Positions 36,400-48,700 of a stretch of 64,000 nucleotides of DNA are shown in pieces. The translations under genes and the position numbers were made by a program. Positions within the stretch are counted from its first letter, which is position 1. The number at the start of each line of letters is the position of its first letter. The stretch comes from Chimonanthus salicifolius (taxonomy: Eukaryota; Streptophyta; Magnoliopsida; Laurales; Calycanthaceae): NCBI GenBank assembly GCA_013350335.1, contig CM023539.1, positions 34,210,631 through 34,274,630 on the forward strand, in the 5' to 3' direction. A model generated the notes under the pieces. That model was not told the origin of the DNA. It made no database searches and saw only the letters and a program-made list of their open reading frames with translations.

Positions 36400-37641
36400 T
36401 AAAATGCCTTAATGTTTAGATATTTTCTTTTAGACTATTTTTATAACTCCATTAGAACATTTGAATGTCTTTTATTTACTGGTTTTTGTAAGAAAAGGGA
36501 TTTAAAAAACTAATATCTTATGATGAACTTTGGAAAAATGATTCATAGTAAAACTATTTATGCAAATCAGTCCAAAAAATGGACCTTTAAACATCTCAAA
36601 ATGATTTTATGAGAATTTGTAATTATTTTTCAGATCTTTAACTATGAAAGAGGTTTTAAAAAAGTATTTATTCGTAATTTTCGGACATCGGGAGATATCT
36701 GAAATAATTTTGTAAAAACTGGACAATTCTAAGATAAAAAATTGTTTTTACATATTAGTCCTGAAAATTGACCTGTAACTACTTCAAAATGATCTTTTGG
36801 ATATTTTTGAATATTTTTTTCGTATATTTTACTATCAAATAGCTTTCCAAAGAGTATTTACTCGAGTTATTCCGATACCGAAAAGAAGCCGAAATGATTT
36901 TTACAAAAACAGTGCGTAGTTTGTATTTCAAAAAATAGAAAGGCTAGTTTTTGACATCTTCACTAGATCTAAAATTTTATTTTCTAGTAATGAATATTTT
37001 CTTCCTAAATTATGATTCGTTAAAGAATATATCAGTGACTTTAAATAATTTAGAGTTTTATGAATTATGTTTAAATGGACTATTATGGGTAAAATGATAA
37101 TTTTACCCTTGGTTAGGACAAAAGACACATGTAGAGTCATCTAGACTCTAATGACTTTCACCAAATGACCCTTAAAGCTTAATTAAGACTCTCATAAATT
37201 GAATTAGAGAGTTTTTACACTATAATGATGTGAGAATTATATATTGACACATGTGCACGAACAAAACGGTGAGAGTAACTCTGAGATTGCCCGATCTACT
37301 TCATGAATCGTTTATCCTCGTTGATCACCTTAGAGCAGGTATGTTTTCCTACATCTTTGAAGCACAATGGTTGTGAATCTAGTATTTTACTTTGCCATTA
37401 CTATGATAAGTTATGAATTGATTTTCTAATTTAAAATCATGTGATTATGTTTATATTTGAAATGATTTGAGATTCATGAGACATTGAGATGTTTTTGAAA
37501 CACATGATATATTGTTTATGTATAGAAGAGATTTGAAATTATATGATAAGCATGTTTTGAACTCATAAGATGTAATAATATTTGTCATCATGGAACATTT
37601 ATATACCTCATGCACAACTGCATGAGATGAGAAATGCATGA

Positions 37642-37915
37642 ATTGGGCTATAAGCTCCTGAGTTAGAAAGAAGTCCTGGAATAAAATACTATTGGGCCAT
37701 AGTGCTCATGGGTCAGAAAGAAGTCCCGAAATAAAATACTATTGGGCCATGGTGCTCCTGGGTTAGAGAAGTCCCAAAATCAATATTGAGTCATAGTGCT
37801 CCTGGGTTAGAGAAGTCTCGAAATCAATATTAGGCCATAGCGCTGTTAGATCAAAGAAGTCCCGAAATTAATATTGGGCCATAGAGCTCCTGGGTCAAAT
37901 AAGTCCCAAAAACTT
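37642..37915 (+). repeat. tandem repeat, 6 units of 44-49 bp, within LTR copy A
   Basis: Units of the form attgggccatagtgctcctg followed by ggttagagaagtcccgaaat recur six times, the first two 5 bp longer. The B right arm has about three related units at 61634-61770. Confidence 0.85.
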
Positions 37916-38047
37916 GCATGGGACATGATAAGGGCATACATTGATCATGACACCCATGACATGATAAATATTATGCTTGATTTTGAATATGTTATTTTTC
38001 ATAATGAAATGGACATGATTGGAATATGAGATTTCCTAAAATGATAT

Positions 38048-39752
38048 TGTTAGTCAAGCTAGCCAAATATCAAGAATAGTCCTAAAGAGGATAGAGGAGG
38101 GGAGGGGAGGGGACTATGTGGGAATTTTAAATTATTTTTTAACATTGGTCACTTAAGGGTTGGTCTTTGCAATTTAATACAATTAATCTTTCAAATCAAG
38201 TGTTTCAAATCCAATTAGATTTACATGCAAGATCAAATTCAACCAAACTTAATGTGCAATAAGATATGAAATAAAACAAGTGCACAAGTGTGGAGAGGAG
38301 ATGAGAAGAAATGGAAAATAATGACACAAGTATTTTTACGTGGTTCATTAACCTTGCCTACATCAATGCCTCAAGTACACCACTTGAGGATACCACTAAC
38401 CTTCTCCTTCAATGGTGGAGAAGAAACCTTTTACAACCATTAATCTCTTTCACGGGTAGAGATCAAACCTTTACAACCTATGATCTACTTCACAGGTGTA
38501 GATCAAACCGACACACCAAGAAAAACATTTCTTGGATTTTACTTAGAGTTACACCAACCCTTTACAATGTTCTCACTAATGATAGGAAGTAGTGGTTTTG
38601 TGAAATACCAAGAACATAAGCCTCTTGATGATCGATGTAGCTTATGGCGTGTTCTTTGATGATCTTCCTCTTTCTTGCTATTGGTGTTGATAAAATGCTT
38701 CAGTGAATGCCAAACCAAAGTGGGAAAGAGTTTGGATGAAATAAGGTTTGCCTATAAGGTCAACCTATCCCTATGAAGATCTTCTCTAATAACACAATCA
38801 ATGTAGAGTTTAATATGCTCAAGATATGCCTATGAGTGCCTTGATTGTGTTAGAGAGGGATTATAAGAGCTTAATAAGATTTAACTATGGTGATTAGAAG
38901 CTCTTAGTATGGTTGGGAAACTTGAGAGTAGTATGAGAAAAATCAGCTTGGAGTGTCTAACATTGCCCATGAATAGAGCTTGGTTTATATAGGCAAGTTG
39001 TCCCAAAACAAATTTCGAGAAAGTGGGATCGTCCCACAAAAGTCGGATCGTCCCAGTTTCACAACGTTCGGATTTAAACGGTCATATGTCAATGGTCATA
39101 TTGACATGTTCACAGTCATATTGACTTAAATACAAACTCGGATTGTCCTAAAGAAAAGACAGATCGGCCTAAAAAAGTAGGATCGTCCCAGTTTGTAAAG
39201 TATCAGAGTGGGATCGTCTGGGTAAAAGTGGGATCGCCCCATTTTCCAAATTCCAGAAATGACCTTTTGATAATATATTGTAGTTTAATGGTTTTTTGGA
39301 TACAAAATGAAGAGCTCTTTGAGTTGTTAACTCACAATCATATAAATTTAACTATAAGCACATGATTGTGAGAACATTTAAGATAGAGACATTTGGTAAG
39401 CATGAGAGCTACTTCATTTGGCCAATGGTTATTTTAGATATCCAATTTAATATGTAATCATTTTTATCCGAGAATTCTAAGGTCAAGTCTATCCTATGGT
39501 CCAATATACCTGTGCATGGATGACATTTATGAAGTTCTTCCGATTTTGGTTCAATGTCTTCCAATCTTCGCATTTTCTAGAGTTTCAAGGTTGATTTGAC
39601 TATGCAAGTCTTCTAGATGTGAGGTCTTGGACACACGGATACGGTCACAACTCAGTCAAATAAATTGACGACTCAGGACTTAGTCAGACACAATCACAAA
39701 ATTGACAACTCAATCTGACTCAATGGAGACAAATTTAACTTTTAGCCCAACA
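38048..39752 (+). mobile_element. LTR family 2, copy 1 (solo LTR) inside copy A
   Basis: Starts tgttagtcaagctag and ends tttagcccaaca. It contains the tttttacgtggttc box at 38333 and the phrases ctttcacgggtagagatcaa (38449) and ggtgtagatcaaacc shared with the 40501 copy. Flanks gatat and aatat may be a 5-bp duplication with one mismatch. There is no internal region, so it is a solo LTR. Confidence 0.65.
39000..39250 (+). repeat. array of tgggatcgtccca motifs in LTR family 2 copy 1
   Basis: Seven perfect or near-perfect copies of the imperfect palindrome TGGGA-TCG-TCCCA lie upstream of ccagaaatgacc. Confidence 0.8.
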
Positions 39753-40525
39753 AATATGATTTGAGAAAGCATGAGAAATTTACTGTGATATGATTTGAAA
39801 CATGATTTTGCTATACCACTCCTATGTGCACCTTTTTATGATCGAAATTCCTAATGGGGCGCGTTGACTAAGCCCATAAATTCCCCCCTTTAGGTGTGTA
39901 TGCAGGGTTTAAGTAATGTAGATGAGATCGAACCAAGAGATAACCGAATAGGAGCGATATGACGCAAGAAGGAAGCTCAGATAACTTAGTTGAATTATAT
40001 TCATGTTGTAGAATATTCATTTTGGAAAATGTAATATTATGACCGTGAACATTTATTATCCTCGTTTTGTATTTGACTCATGTAATTGTTGGGAATTTCC
40101 TTACTTTTGCTTTGAGAAGTGGTTTGTTAGTCATGCAATGTTAAATGTTTAAATATTCTACAGGTTGTGTTAGCACATGCAAAATGCCATCGTGGGCTTG
40201 TACCACGAATATACTAGGTTGGGCAAGTCGAGGGTCGGGTTTTCGGACTCGAACTCGGCTCGCATTGTGGCACTCCGTCCATTTCCTTCTGATTTCTTTA
40301 AAAAAAAAAAAATACAAATACTCTGATTTAAAGCCTTGGAAAATGGCGGGGCGTCACAGCAAATACATCTCTGTTACTCAAACTTTGATTTATTTAGTTT
40401 TTCTATGTCACCTAAAACTTTGCACCATGAGATAGTTTAAACCTCCACATGTTATATAATAGGGCTATTGAATTATACAATATAATATATTTTAAAAAAA
40501 TGTTTTGGTCAAGCTAGATTGTCCC

Positions 40526-40544
40526 GGGGGGGGGGGGGGGGGGG
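40526..40544. repeat. poly(G) tract, 19 G
   Basis: Uninterrupted G run inside the start of the LTR; capable of G-quadruplex formation and error-prone in sequencing. Confidence 0.9.
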
Positions 40545-41504
40545 TATGACAATTGTGGAATTTTAAATTTCTTTAAAACTTGGTCAATTATAATTGAGTC
40601 TTTATTAATTAATCCAATTGATATTCCAAAATATTAATATTTAAAATAAATAGTGAAGTAGTGAAATCTCAACAAACACAATTTCACCAAACAAGTGTGC
40701 TAGAAACATAAGAAATAAATACATGCACAAAGTAAGGTGATGAGGTGATAAGAGGTGGAAAATCTTGACACAAGATTTTTACGTGGTTCGAGAACATTGC
40801 TTACATCCACGCCTCAAGTATACCACTTGAGAATTCCACTAATTTCTCCTTGGAGGGTGGAGAAAAAACTTATTACAACCTTGATCTCTTTCACGGGTAG
40901 AGATCCAATCTATACAACCCTTAATCTTCTTCACGGCTGAAGATCGGACCGATAACGCTCAAGAGAGAAGACACCCTTCTCTCCTTACAATAGTTACACC
41001 AACCCTGTAAAAATTACACAATGATAGAAAGAATTTGATTTTTAGAATAATACCAAGAACGCTTGCCTCTTCATGCTCGAAGTGGTTTTGGCACGTTCTT
41101 AAAAATCCTGCCCTTTTCTTGGTTTCTTTGATGAAGTGTGGATGCTCCAATGATGCCCAACCAAGATGTAGGAGAAGAGATTTAGGGATGGTAGAGGGTT
41201 TACCTTTAAATACAATATATCCCTAAAGGTTTTCTCAAATACACACCCAAGAGTAAGCCTAAGATGCTCAAGATTTGCCTGTGAGAATTTGAGTATGAGT
41301 AAGATTGAGTTCAAGAACTTTGGTAATCTAACTATGGAATTTTAGTGCTCTTAAAATGATTGGGCGCCTTAGAGAATGTCAGAGAGAGTTATTCTCATCA
41401 AGAATCAAATGCCCTAAGGTCATATATTTAAAGCCCTCTTGAAAATATGGCCATTGGATATCAAATCAAAGCAAAAGAGCCGTTAAAAACTTACCGTTGC
41501 GATT

Positions 41505-41665
41505 TCAGTCGACTGAACTTGAAGATTCAGTCGACTAAAATGTCCAGAAATGACCGTTGGAACATTTGCGCACAATTCAGTTGACTGAATCTCATCTGAA
41601 GATAAAAAGACCAATCTGCAGCACTTTCAGTCGACTGAAACATAAAGTTCAGTCGATTGAATCTC
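41505..41665 (+). repeat. array of ttcagtcgactgaa palindromes in LTR family 2 copy 2
   Basis: Five copies (some with one mismatch) of the 14-bp palindrome TTCAGTCGACTGAA flank ccagaaatgaccg, i.e. the place that holds a different palindrome array in copy 1. Confidence 0.85.
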
Positions 41666-42151
41666 TGCAGTTTTGTATACCTCCACTAAACGACTATAAC
41701 TTGAGTTCCCGAACTCGGTTTTGGGCGTTCTTGGACTCGTTGGAAAGATAATTGAGAGATATATCTAACCACCAAATTTGGTCCAATTTAAGGTTCATTT
41801 GATACCTCAAATAATCTTTCAAAGTGAAGGTATATCACAAAACTGTTTTGAACTATTTTGCACCGTATTCATTGAAATGCTCATAACTTGAGCTATAGAC
41901 CAATCGGATCCTGACGTACCTGTAGGTACCAGAGAAGATCGCTATGATCGTTACTGTATCCGTATCGAAGAGATGCGACAAAGTGTTCGGATCATTGTGC
42001 AATGTCCTAATCAAATGCCTAGTGGCATGATCAAAATCGATGATTGTAAGCTATGTCCTCCATCACGATGTCGAATGAAACTATCCATAGAATTGTGCAC
42101 CGTGTGAAACGTAGATCATCGTCGTTCTTAACCGAGACTCAAGTTAAGCTC

Positions 42152-44946
42152 TGTAATACCCTGACCCAAATTAAGTGCAATCTGCTTAGTAAATCCTTCT
42201 TAGACCAAGTAATCTTGAACATTAGGGTTGGGGCTTTGAGGAAATCCCAAGCTCGGCCTACTCGGAGTTCGAAAGCTCAGTGATCTAGCTAGTCCAGCTA
42301 GAAGGGCAAAATGGTAATTTACCATTCTTCGATATTATTTTATTATGTATGTCATTGTGTGATTATTATTGGATGATATTAATTTCCTTAATCAAAGATT
42401 GCTATTTCTGATTTTAGAATTATTTTATTTTCAGAAAATGGTATTTAAAACCGCCCGACAAGACCCCGAAAGGGAGAAATAAATATTTTAAATGATTTTA
42501 GGAATGAGAAATTTTTTGAGACAATCATATTATTTTAGACCATTTTATTTCGGTTTAGTTTATTCTTTCAAAACTTGAAAATGAGGATTTTAATTCATTT
42601 TATTTAACACAAGTTAAATTAAGTAAATAGTGTCAAATTATGGATTTTGTTTAAATCTATTGTTTTTAATGAGTTTTAAATCCCCAAATTTTTATGGTAA
42701 TTAGAGTTTTTAAAACTCAACATTTTTGTTAAGCTGGATTAAATTTATTAAGCTTTTAAGAACATATTTTTAGTTAAATATGTATTTTTGACAAAACTGG
42801 ACCAATCTACAATTTTCCCTTAAGGGACTTATCTGCAAAACAGTAATTCTTACTCTAGCCGTTACTGTGCCGGGCGATGGGTTGCCGCTGCATGCAGCGC
42901 TCGTCGTGGCCTTCACCCATTGCCCAACTAGTTCCATAAATTGCCTCTCCACCAGCTGGTTTTACGCTCCCTCTCCAGTGAATCCACCTGAGAACAACCA
43001 GACCAAACTCCCTCTCCCTCTCTATCTGTTTTCCAATTTTTCGGGTTGACCGTAGCTTAAAGACGAAGATTTTTCAAAGTCGGGATTTTCAAACCAGGAA
43101 CTCAAGTGAAGGTACCCATTGTGTTCATCTTTAAATTTTAACTGGTTTAGAATCAAGAAAAAGCAAATTTAACTCAGTTTTGAGTGTGTAAAATCGATTT
43201 CAAGTTTAAGGAAAAACCATAGATTTTTAGTGTCAACTTGGTTTTGGTGTTAAAATCCAATGTTTTAATCACTGTTAAAGTTTTAATTTATTCCATATGT
43301 CAAGAGGACTCACTGAGGAGTCCATCTGACCAGTTGGATGTGAAAATCGAATCCAGAAAACCAACTGTTTCTGGATTCGTATTTCATGTGTCGCTACCCG
43401 TTACTGTCTATTGTTGCAGACAGAGGAAGAAGACGACTCTAGGAAGTTTCGAAAATTGTGATTCCGACGTTCTGAGCGTAACCCCCTTCGGACGTTTCGA
43501 GCTTCGGCTCGAAGTCCCGAAGCGTTAGAGGCTAACCGTTGCCTGCCTCTGCTACCGAAACGTTCCGAGCCGTTCGGAAGGACCGAACCCCCTTCGGAAG
43601 TTCCGAGCTACCCTTGGCATGATCTGAGACACACAGACCCACCGAACCCTGTTTTCTGTCTTCTTGAGTTCGGAAGCACCTTCGGATGATCCGAGACTTG
43701 ACCCTCGGATGATCCGAAGAGCATAATCATGTTCCGAGGTTCTGTGGACTAGTTTAGACTGTGGCTCGGACAGTTCGAAGCTACAGTACCTGGTTCCGAG
43801 GAACCCAGTTTTTGAATAATAAATCTTGGTTTGAATTAAGATGCATGTGTTAGACCCTAGGATTAATGTGATGTTATTACCCCTTGATAATTTAAAAATG
43901 TACTAACCTCTTCTTCTCTTATTACTATAGTGTATTACTATTGTATTCACTTCCAGGCTGACACTATCTGTCGGGTACTGAGTGACTTCACTTCCAGACC
44001 GACGCTATATCTGTCGGGCACTAAGTGACCTCTAGGCCTAACTCAATACGTCAATCTGGTCTTGTCCAGAAGACAATATGAGAAGTGGTCTGAGCCCCTT
44101 GTACATCTAGACCTAACTCAATACGTCAATCTGGTCTTATCTAGAAGACAATATGAGAATTGGTCTGAGCACCTATTTATTATTATATTGTAGATTATTG
44201 TAACTTAAAATGGTTAGGAGACTCAGTTCCATTTACCCTGGAGATTCTTGGAAAAACAGTATGGTTTTGAAATACTACAGTATGCATTTCTTTGAATGCT
44301 ATGTATGTTGACCAATTTTTGACTGCACACTTGTTTGCATGTTGACAGAGACTTCGAGATCCCACAATTTCGGTGAGGGGACTTAACTTTGCAGTAGGTG
44401 TAAATCAGGTTTATTAAGATGGACCTTGAGTAATGAGTGGTTTCAAGTTTGGTGAACCCACCCATGTGCCTGAACGTGATGCACTGTTATAAGAAGTGCT
44501 AGTTAGCTCACACCACTCATATTTTAGGAGATGTGCCCGAGGAGGAGAACCCTCCTTATGAAGCTTAGGATGGATAAGTTGCTGCATTGCCTTGGGATTC
44601 CCACTGAGGGGAATTCCGCTATCTTTGTCTTTTGGTTTCTTGAACCATATGTTTTTGTAAAGTACCGTATGTGGTACTTAGTTTGTGTTGATGTGATGTA
44701 TTAAATTGCTATCTATTCCGTAGCTACTCTGGTTGTGATTTAATAATAATTCATTTATGGAATTATGTGTTTGTGATTGTGGTTTTTTTTTTTGTAGACT
44801 TATAGTATGTGTTTGAGTCCCACATGTTGAGATCATGTGTGACCTTTGGGCCAACCTTTGATCCGGCCTAGAATTCTTGAGTTTAGTTTAAAAAAAAAAA
44901 AAAAAACAGTTATGTTTCAGGCCCACTTCCGGGTCGGGGAGTTACA
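42152..44946 (+). mobile_element. 2.8-kb solo LTR (D), chromovirus-like
   Basis: Starts tgtaataccctgaccc and ends gggtcggggagttaca. A perfect 5-bp duplication agctc flanks it at 42147-42151 and 44947-44951. It has no coding region, tandem gacgctatatctgtcgggca-type units near 43960-44020, and a doubled ctcaatacgtcaatctggtc (44042, 44111). Length, ends and duplication fit a solo LTR of a Tekay/Del-like Ty3 element. Confidence 0.75.
43470..43800 (+). repeat. array of ttcgga / tccgaa half-sites in LTR D
   Basis: About a dozen half-sites TTCGGA and TCCGA(A) in close spacing, several paired as palindromes (ttcggatgatccga, ttcggaagttccga), in a GC-rich island within an AT-rich LTR. Confidence 0.8.
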
Positions 44947-45097
44947 AGCTCCCTCTCGGAACCGTCGTGGGCTAGGAGTAAAGCATCCTGAGGTTGGCGC
45001 ATCTCGTTGGGTGTGGAGAAGCATTGGGAACCCCAATTTCTTTCTTCGAAGCAATTTCTTTTCCCGTCCCCCCGCCCCGGCATAGCACTTTACTTCC

Positions 45098-45611
45098 GGT
45101 TCTTAGGAAGAATCAACTGACTTCTCCCTTCTTTACACTTCCAAATTGGGTGTTCTTGGACTTTTTAGAAAGCACTTTGAGTGCTCTATCAAATCATAAA
45201 GATCTTACTAATACTTGAGCATATTTAATACGAGCAAAAGCTTCTCCAAAACAAGGTAAACATAACTAACTTAAAAAATCTAATTTAATTCTACCAAATT
45301 CTAAGTTATGGATTCTAAGGTTTGTCCTAATGATAAGTCTAGGTGTTCTAAGTCAGTCTTAAATCCAAATACATGTGTTGGTTGGCATGCATGAAGTTCT
45401 TCCTGTTTTGGTGCGATGTCTTCCAAATGACGCGTCTTCTGGAACTTCAAACTTGATATGACTATACAGGTCTTCCAGAGACACTGTCTTGACACGTAGA
45501 TGGTCACGACTCAGTTAAATAAATTGGCAACTCAATACTCAGTTGGATACAGTCACGGAATTGACAACTCAATCTAACTTAGGGGAGACAGATTTAACTT
45601 TTAGGCCAACA
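45098..45611 (+). mobile_element. LTR family 2, 3' part (copy 3)
   Basis: Shares gttcttggactttttagaaa with copy 2 (41725) and, with the end of copy 1, catgaagttcttcc, aataaattggcaactcaa and ttaacttttaggccaaca. The 5' part is absent. Confidence 0.6.
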
Positions 45612-46408
45612 TGTTACAATATAAAAGTGAGAAATTTAAGTTACTTTAGCATTTTTGCTCTCAAGCATCATCATAGATTTTTTTTCTTTTTCATTGTTTT
45701 TTTTTTTTTTTTCATTTGGGATAATCCACTTTGCATTTGGTAGTTTCAATGAAACTCATCATATGTCATGGGATGGGATGAGTTTTGGAACTAAAGGGAC
45801 TTGACACTCATTTAATATATTAACTTTAAAAATGGCTCATGTAGATTGTAGAATAACCCATGTAAACTATTCCAAAACATTTCATTTTACATAGGGTTTT
45901 TATGCAAATAATAATAAGTTTCAAGGATCAATGGCTTAAATAGCTTACAGTAAAATAATAATAAATACTTTTCATCATTAATTCTTATTCTTATACATGA
46001 AAGCATTTCTATTTTTGCACATTACAAATATATAAAGAAAAAATAAAAAATTAAACCACCAACTACTTGGTTCATCCAGAGCCTGGAGGATTAGTTAGAG
46101 GGGTGTGAATAGTGTCTTCTTGAAGGTGGTATTTATACAATTTGGTTAAAGGAAGGCTGTCCACAAACTCTATAAGTTAGATCCAGTAACGAGTTAAATT
46201 TAGTTGATTTTGATTTGGTAGTTCAGTTTGAGGTTTTCGATCTTTAATCTATATTTATTTATTAAATAGATTAGTCAGTTTAAATCTAATCTGAGTTTGA
46301 CTCGAATCCAATAAGAGTTCAGATTATCCATTTATCTTAACCAAATCGATTTAAACTCATTTTGACATTAAGCTCATTTAAAAAAATCAACTCGATCTAC
46401 TTAAATCT
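45612..46408. other. no gene seen
   Basis: AT-rich with a T/C-rich run at 45675-45715. Unclassified. Confidence 0.4.
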
Positions 46409-46643
46409 AGAGCGCCCATCCTAACATGGGCAAAATCTTTTAGGAGACGCGAGATGCCCATTTTACCCCTATCGATGCACCGCTCAACAAATACCAGTCC
46501 ACCAATATTCAGAACATATATATGCTGAGCGACGTGTTATCGGTGCACCGATACTTGTTGAGAGGTGCACCGGTATGGATAAAATGGACATTTCACTCCA
46601 TCCTATGTCTCCTAAAAGATTTTAGCGTGTTAGGATGGCCATC
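46409..46643. mobile_element. 235-bp MITE with long terminal inverted repeats
   Basis: The arms pair over about 90 bp: ccatcctaac, aaaatcttttaggagac and ggtgcacc blocks appear inverted at the other end. Flanks taaatct at 46402-46408 and 46644-46650 are identical. A related arm (tctcctaacagattttgtc) is at 16450-16470. Confidence 0.75.
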
Positions 46644-46686
46644 TAAATCTATTTACCTATTTAATTAAATGGATTTTCTTTTTAAC

Positions 46687-46958
46687 CTATGAGAATTGGT
46701 TTGGCGATCAAGAACTCGTTTGAGATGTGAAAGGTCTTAAGTTCAACTCACTTTCAACACAAAAGGGTCACTCCCCATAGTGTTACCAAGTGTGTCACTC
46801 TCAACACAAAATGGTCATTCCCCATAATATTACTCAATGTGTGTGGATAGGGAGGTTCCTATAATGTTACTTGGTGTATGTGGATAGAGAGATTTGCACA
46901 TACCTTAAAGATTAGGTTCTCTAAAAGTCCTGAACACCTTTTGGTTTTAAAAAAAAAA
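46687..46958 (+). mobile_element. tRNA-derived SINE with internal duplications
   Basis: tRNA-like head (ttggcgatcaagaactcg; aggtcttaagttcaactc) followed by a body in which caacacaaa.tggtca and ttccccata phrases recur, and a final A run at 46949. Flanks aaatggattttctttttaac (46668) and atggatttgcctttttac (46959) form an imperfect target duplication. Confidence 0.7.
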
Positions 46959-46974
46959 TGGATTTGCCTTTTTA

Positions 46975-48695
46975 CTCAATCCAAACCTATTTACTCATTT
47001 AGGCATTTATTTCATTTAAAAAAATTATAAATAAGATATCTCCAAATCTAAAAAGGAAAAATTCTAAAAACCCTCCTACAGTTTGTCAATAATTCTAGAG
47101 AACCCTCTGAGTTTTTCAAATTATTTAAAAACCCTCTCAATTTGTTTGAGAATTTTAAAACACCCCTGACTAACGATCAAATGAATGGCTGTTGTCTCCC
47201 TGCCATCTAACTTATATAATATCAAACTTGCCCTTCTGTTTAATGAAAACCGTCACCGTCCACTTTTCTCAAACCGAAAACTTTACATTGATATAACTGG
47301 TCACGAGGTTTTTGTGACTCAGTTTTACTAATTCATCAAAAAAATGAACTTTTTAAAAATAAATTAGAAATTTTTAATTTTATAATGTTGAAAATTAAGC
47401 TTTATTTAAACTTTTTATCCATTTATTTTAGAAAATAAAATTAATAATTGATAAGAAGCTTCATTTCAATTATTTATTTTACTTAATTTAAATCTAATAA
47501 TCATACATATTTGATGAAATTAACTTCTTATAAATTTTCATATAAAAAGCAATCTCTTTAATTTTGGAGTGTCAATAAAGCATTGATTTTTTTTTCTAAC
47601 AATGACACTGAAATTAAGTGAAATGTGTTAATTAAACTGCGATGGAAGTCTACAAAACATGGTTCTATTGATCAAAATAAAATGACTTTTCGCGACTCTA
47701 CTGTTCAAGCACGAACCTTCCTAATAAGAAATAAGGCTTCATTAATCTAGTATTTGGTGTGCGCTAAATTTATGTTTGAAATTTTATAATTGGATAAGCA
47801 ATTACGGCCTGGGCCCAGGCCCTACCCGACTCGAAAACCCGAGTTAAAACTTAAGGCCTTTGATATCTAATATATATATATATATATATATATATTAATT
47901 TTTTATTTGCTATTAAATAATATATGATTAATTAAAAATCTTAATTTTTATACTTATTGAATTCTATTTATTCATTCTAAACTTAAAGCTAGTCATCTAT
48001 AAATTCTCTTATTACTCTCCACTTTTCAACCCTAAAGATGTACCCCTTTCAACAAACTAATTATCCAATTATGAGAAATTAATTATATTATTTTAAGGGG
48101 CAAAACTTGAAACCTATAGAGATGAAATCCAGAAAGATCCGGGTGAGATAGATGAAATCCAGAGAGATCTGGGCAATTTGTGTGAGAGGGAGATCAAGAG
48201 TGTGGTGTGAAAGAAATCGCGAGAGACAAAGAGAATGCGAACGAAAGAGGAATGCAGTGAGAATGTCTTGAGAGAGGAATGCGTTACAAAACCCTAAATT
48301 CATTTAAATTAGACGGACTCGCGGATGGTCCATGGCACGCCCGAATCCTTATCGGACCCTCAGGATCCGGTCCGCGAGTCCTTACGAACTCTAGGATCTG
48401 GCTCGCTATAAGACTCATTGGATCCAAGCCGGACGGTCCACGGGCAGGATCTGAGTCCGTTTACTGGCCTACTTCCAAGTGTAATTAATCCATCCAATAA
48501 CTGAGTATGTCCAGACCTTGCCTCTAAAATCTCCATCGCTACATTTGATTCCATGCATTTCCTATAAAAGAGCAGCATACTTTCTGATTCAAGGAGAGAG
48601 GTGTTCTAGCCCAATAATGCAATCCTCGGGCCTATTTTGGATTGGAGAAGTGGATAAACTTCTCTTAGAGAAGCCCAACTTATCTTCTTTGCATC
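46975..48695. other. no gene seen
   Basis: AT-rich DNA with a (TA)n run at 47871-47894. Around 48310-48470 there is a GC-rich patch with inverted pieces ggactcgcgga / tccgcgagtcc and repeated ggatcc words, perhaps an unrecognised TIR element. Confidence 0.4.
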
Positions 48696-48700
48696 CATTC

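Larger units (their letters stand above)
36400..40358 (+). mobile_element. long LTR of a chromovirus-like Ty3 element (copy A), interrupted
   Basis: Its 3' half matches the right arm at about 60800-63198: tacgaac-type box near 37258, the tandem-repeat block, gttgactaagcccataaatt at 39863, ctaggttgggcaagtcg at 40214 and a ggggcgtcaca end. The left boundary is a guess. A 1.7-kb LTR of another family (38048-39752) is inserted in it. LTRs of this length with TGTAAC-like ends resemble Tekay/Del chromoviruses; no coding region is attached. Confidence 0.55.
40501..41850 (+). mobile_element. LTR family 2, copy 2 (partial)
   Basis: Starts tgttttggtcaagctag and shares with copy 1 gtggaattttaaatt, tttttacgtggttcg (40778), the paired phrases ctttcacgggtagagatc and cacggctgaagatcgg, and ccagaaatgaccg. 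The 3' half is missing or too diverged to trace. Confidence 0.6.

Noticed and set aside
37642..37915. CRISPR-like regular repeats
   Set aside because: Units are contiguous without unique spacers and lie in a plant LTR; it is a minisatellite.
40290..40345. Another minimal retro-insertion (A run between tctgattt repeats)
   Set aside because: The repeat is only 8 bp and the segment lies in a low-complexity part of the LTR; chance is likely.
41505..41665. Palindromes as restriction or recombination sites of a phage
   Set aside because: The surrounding sequence is a plant LTR with other copies in the window; nothing phage-like is present.
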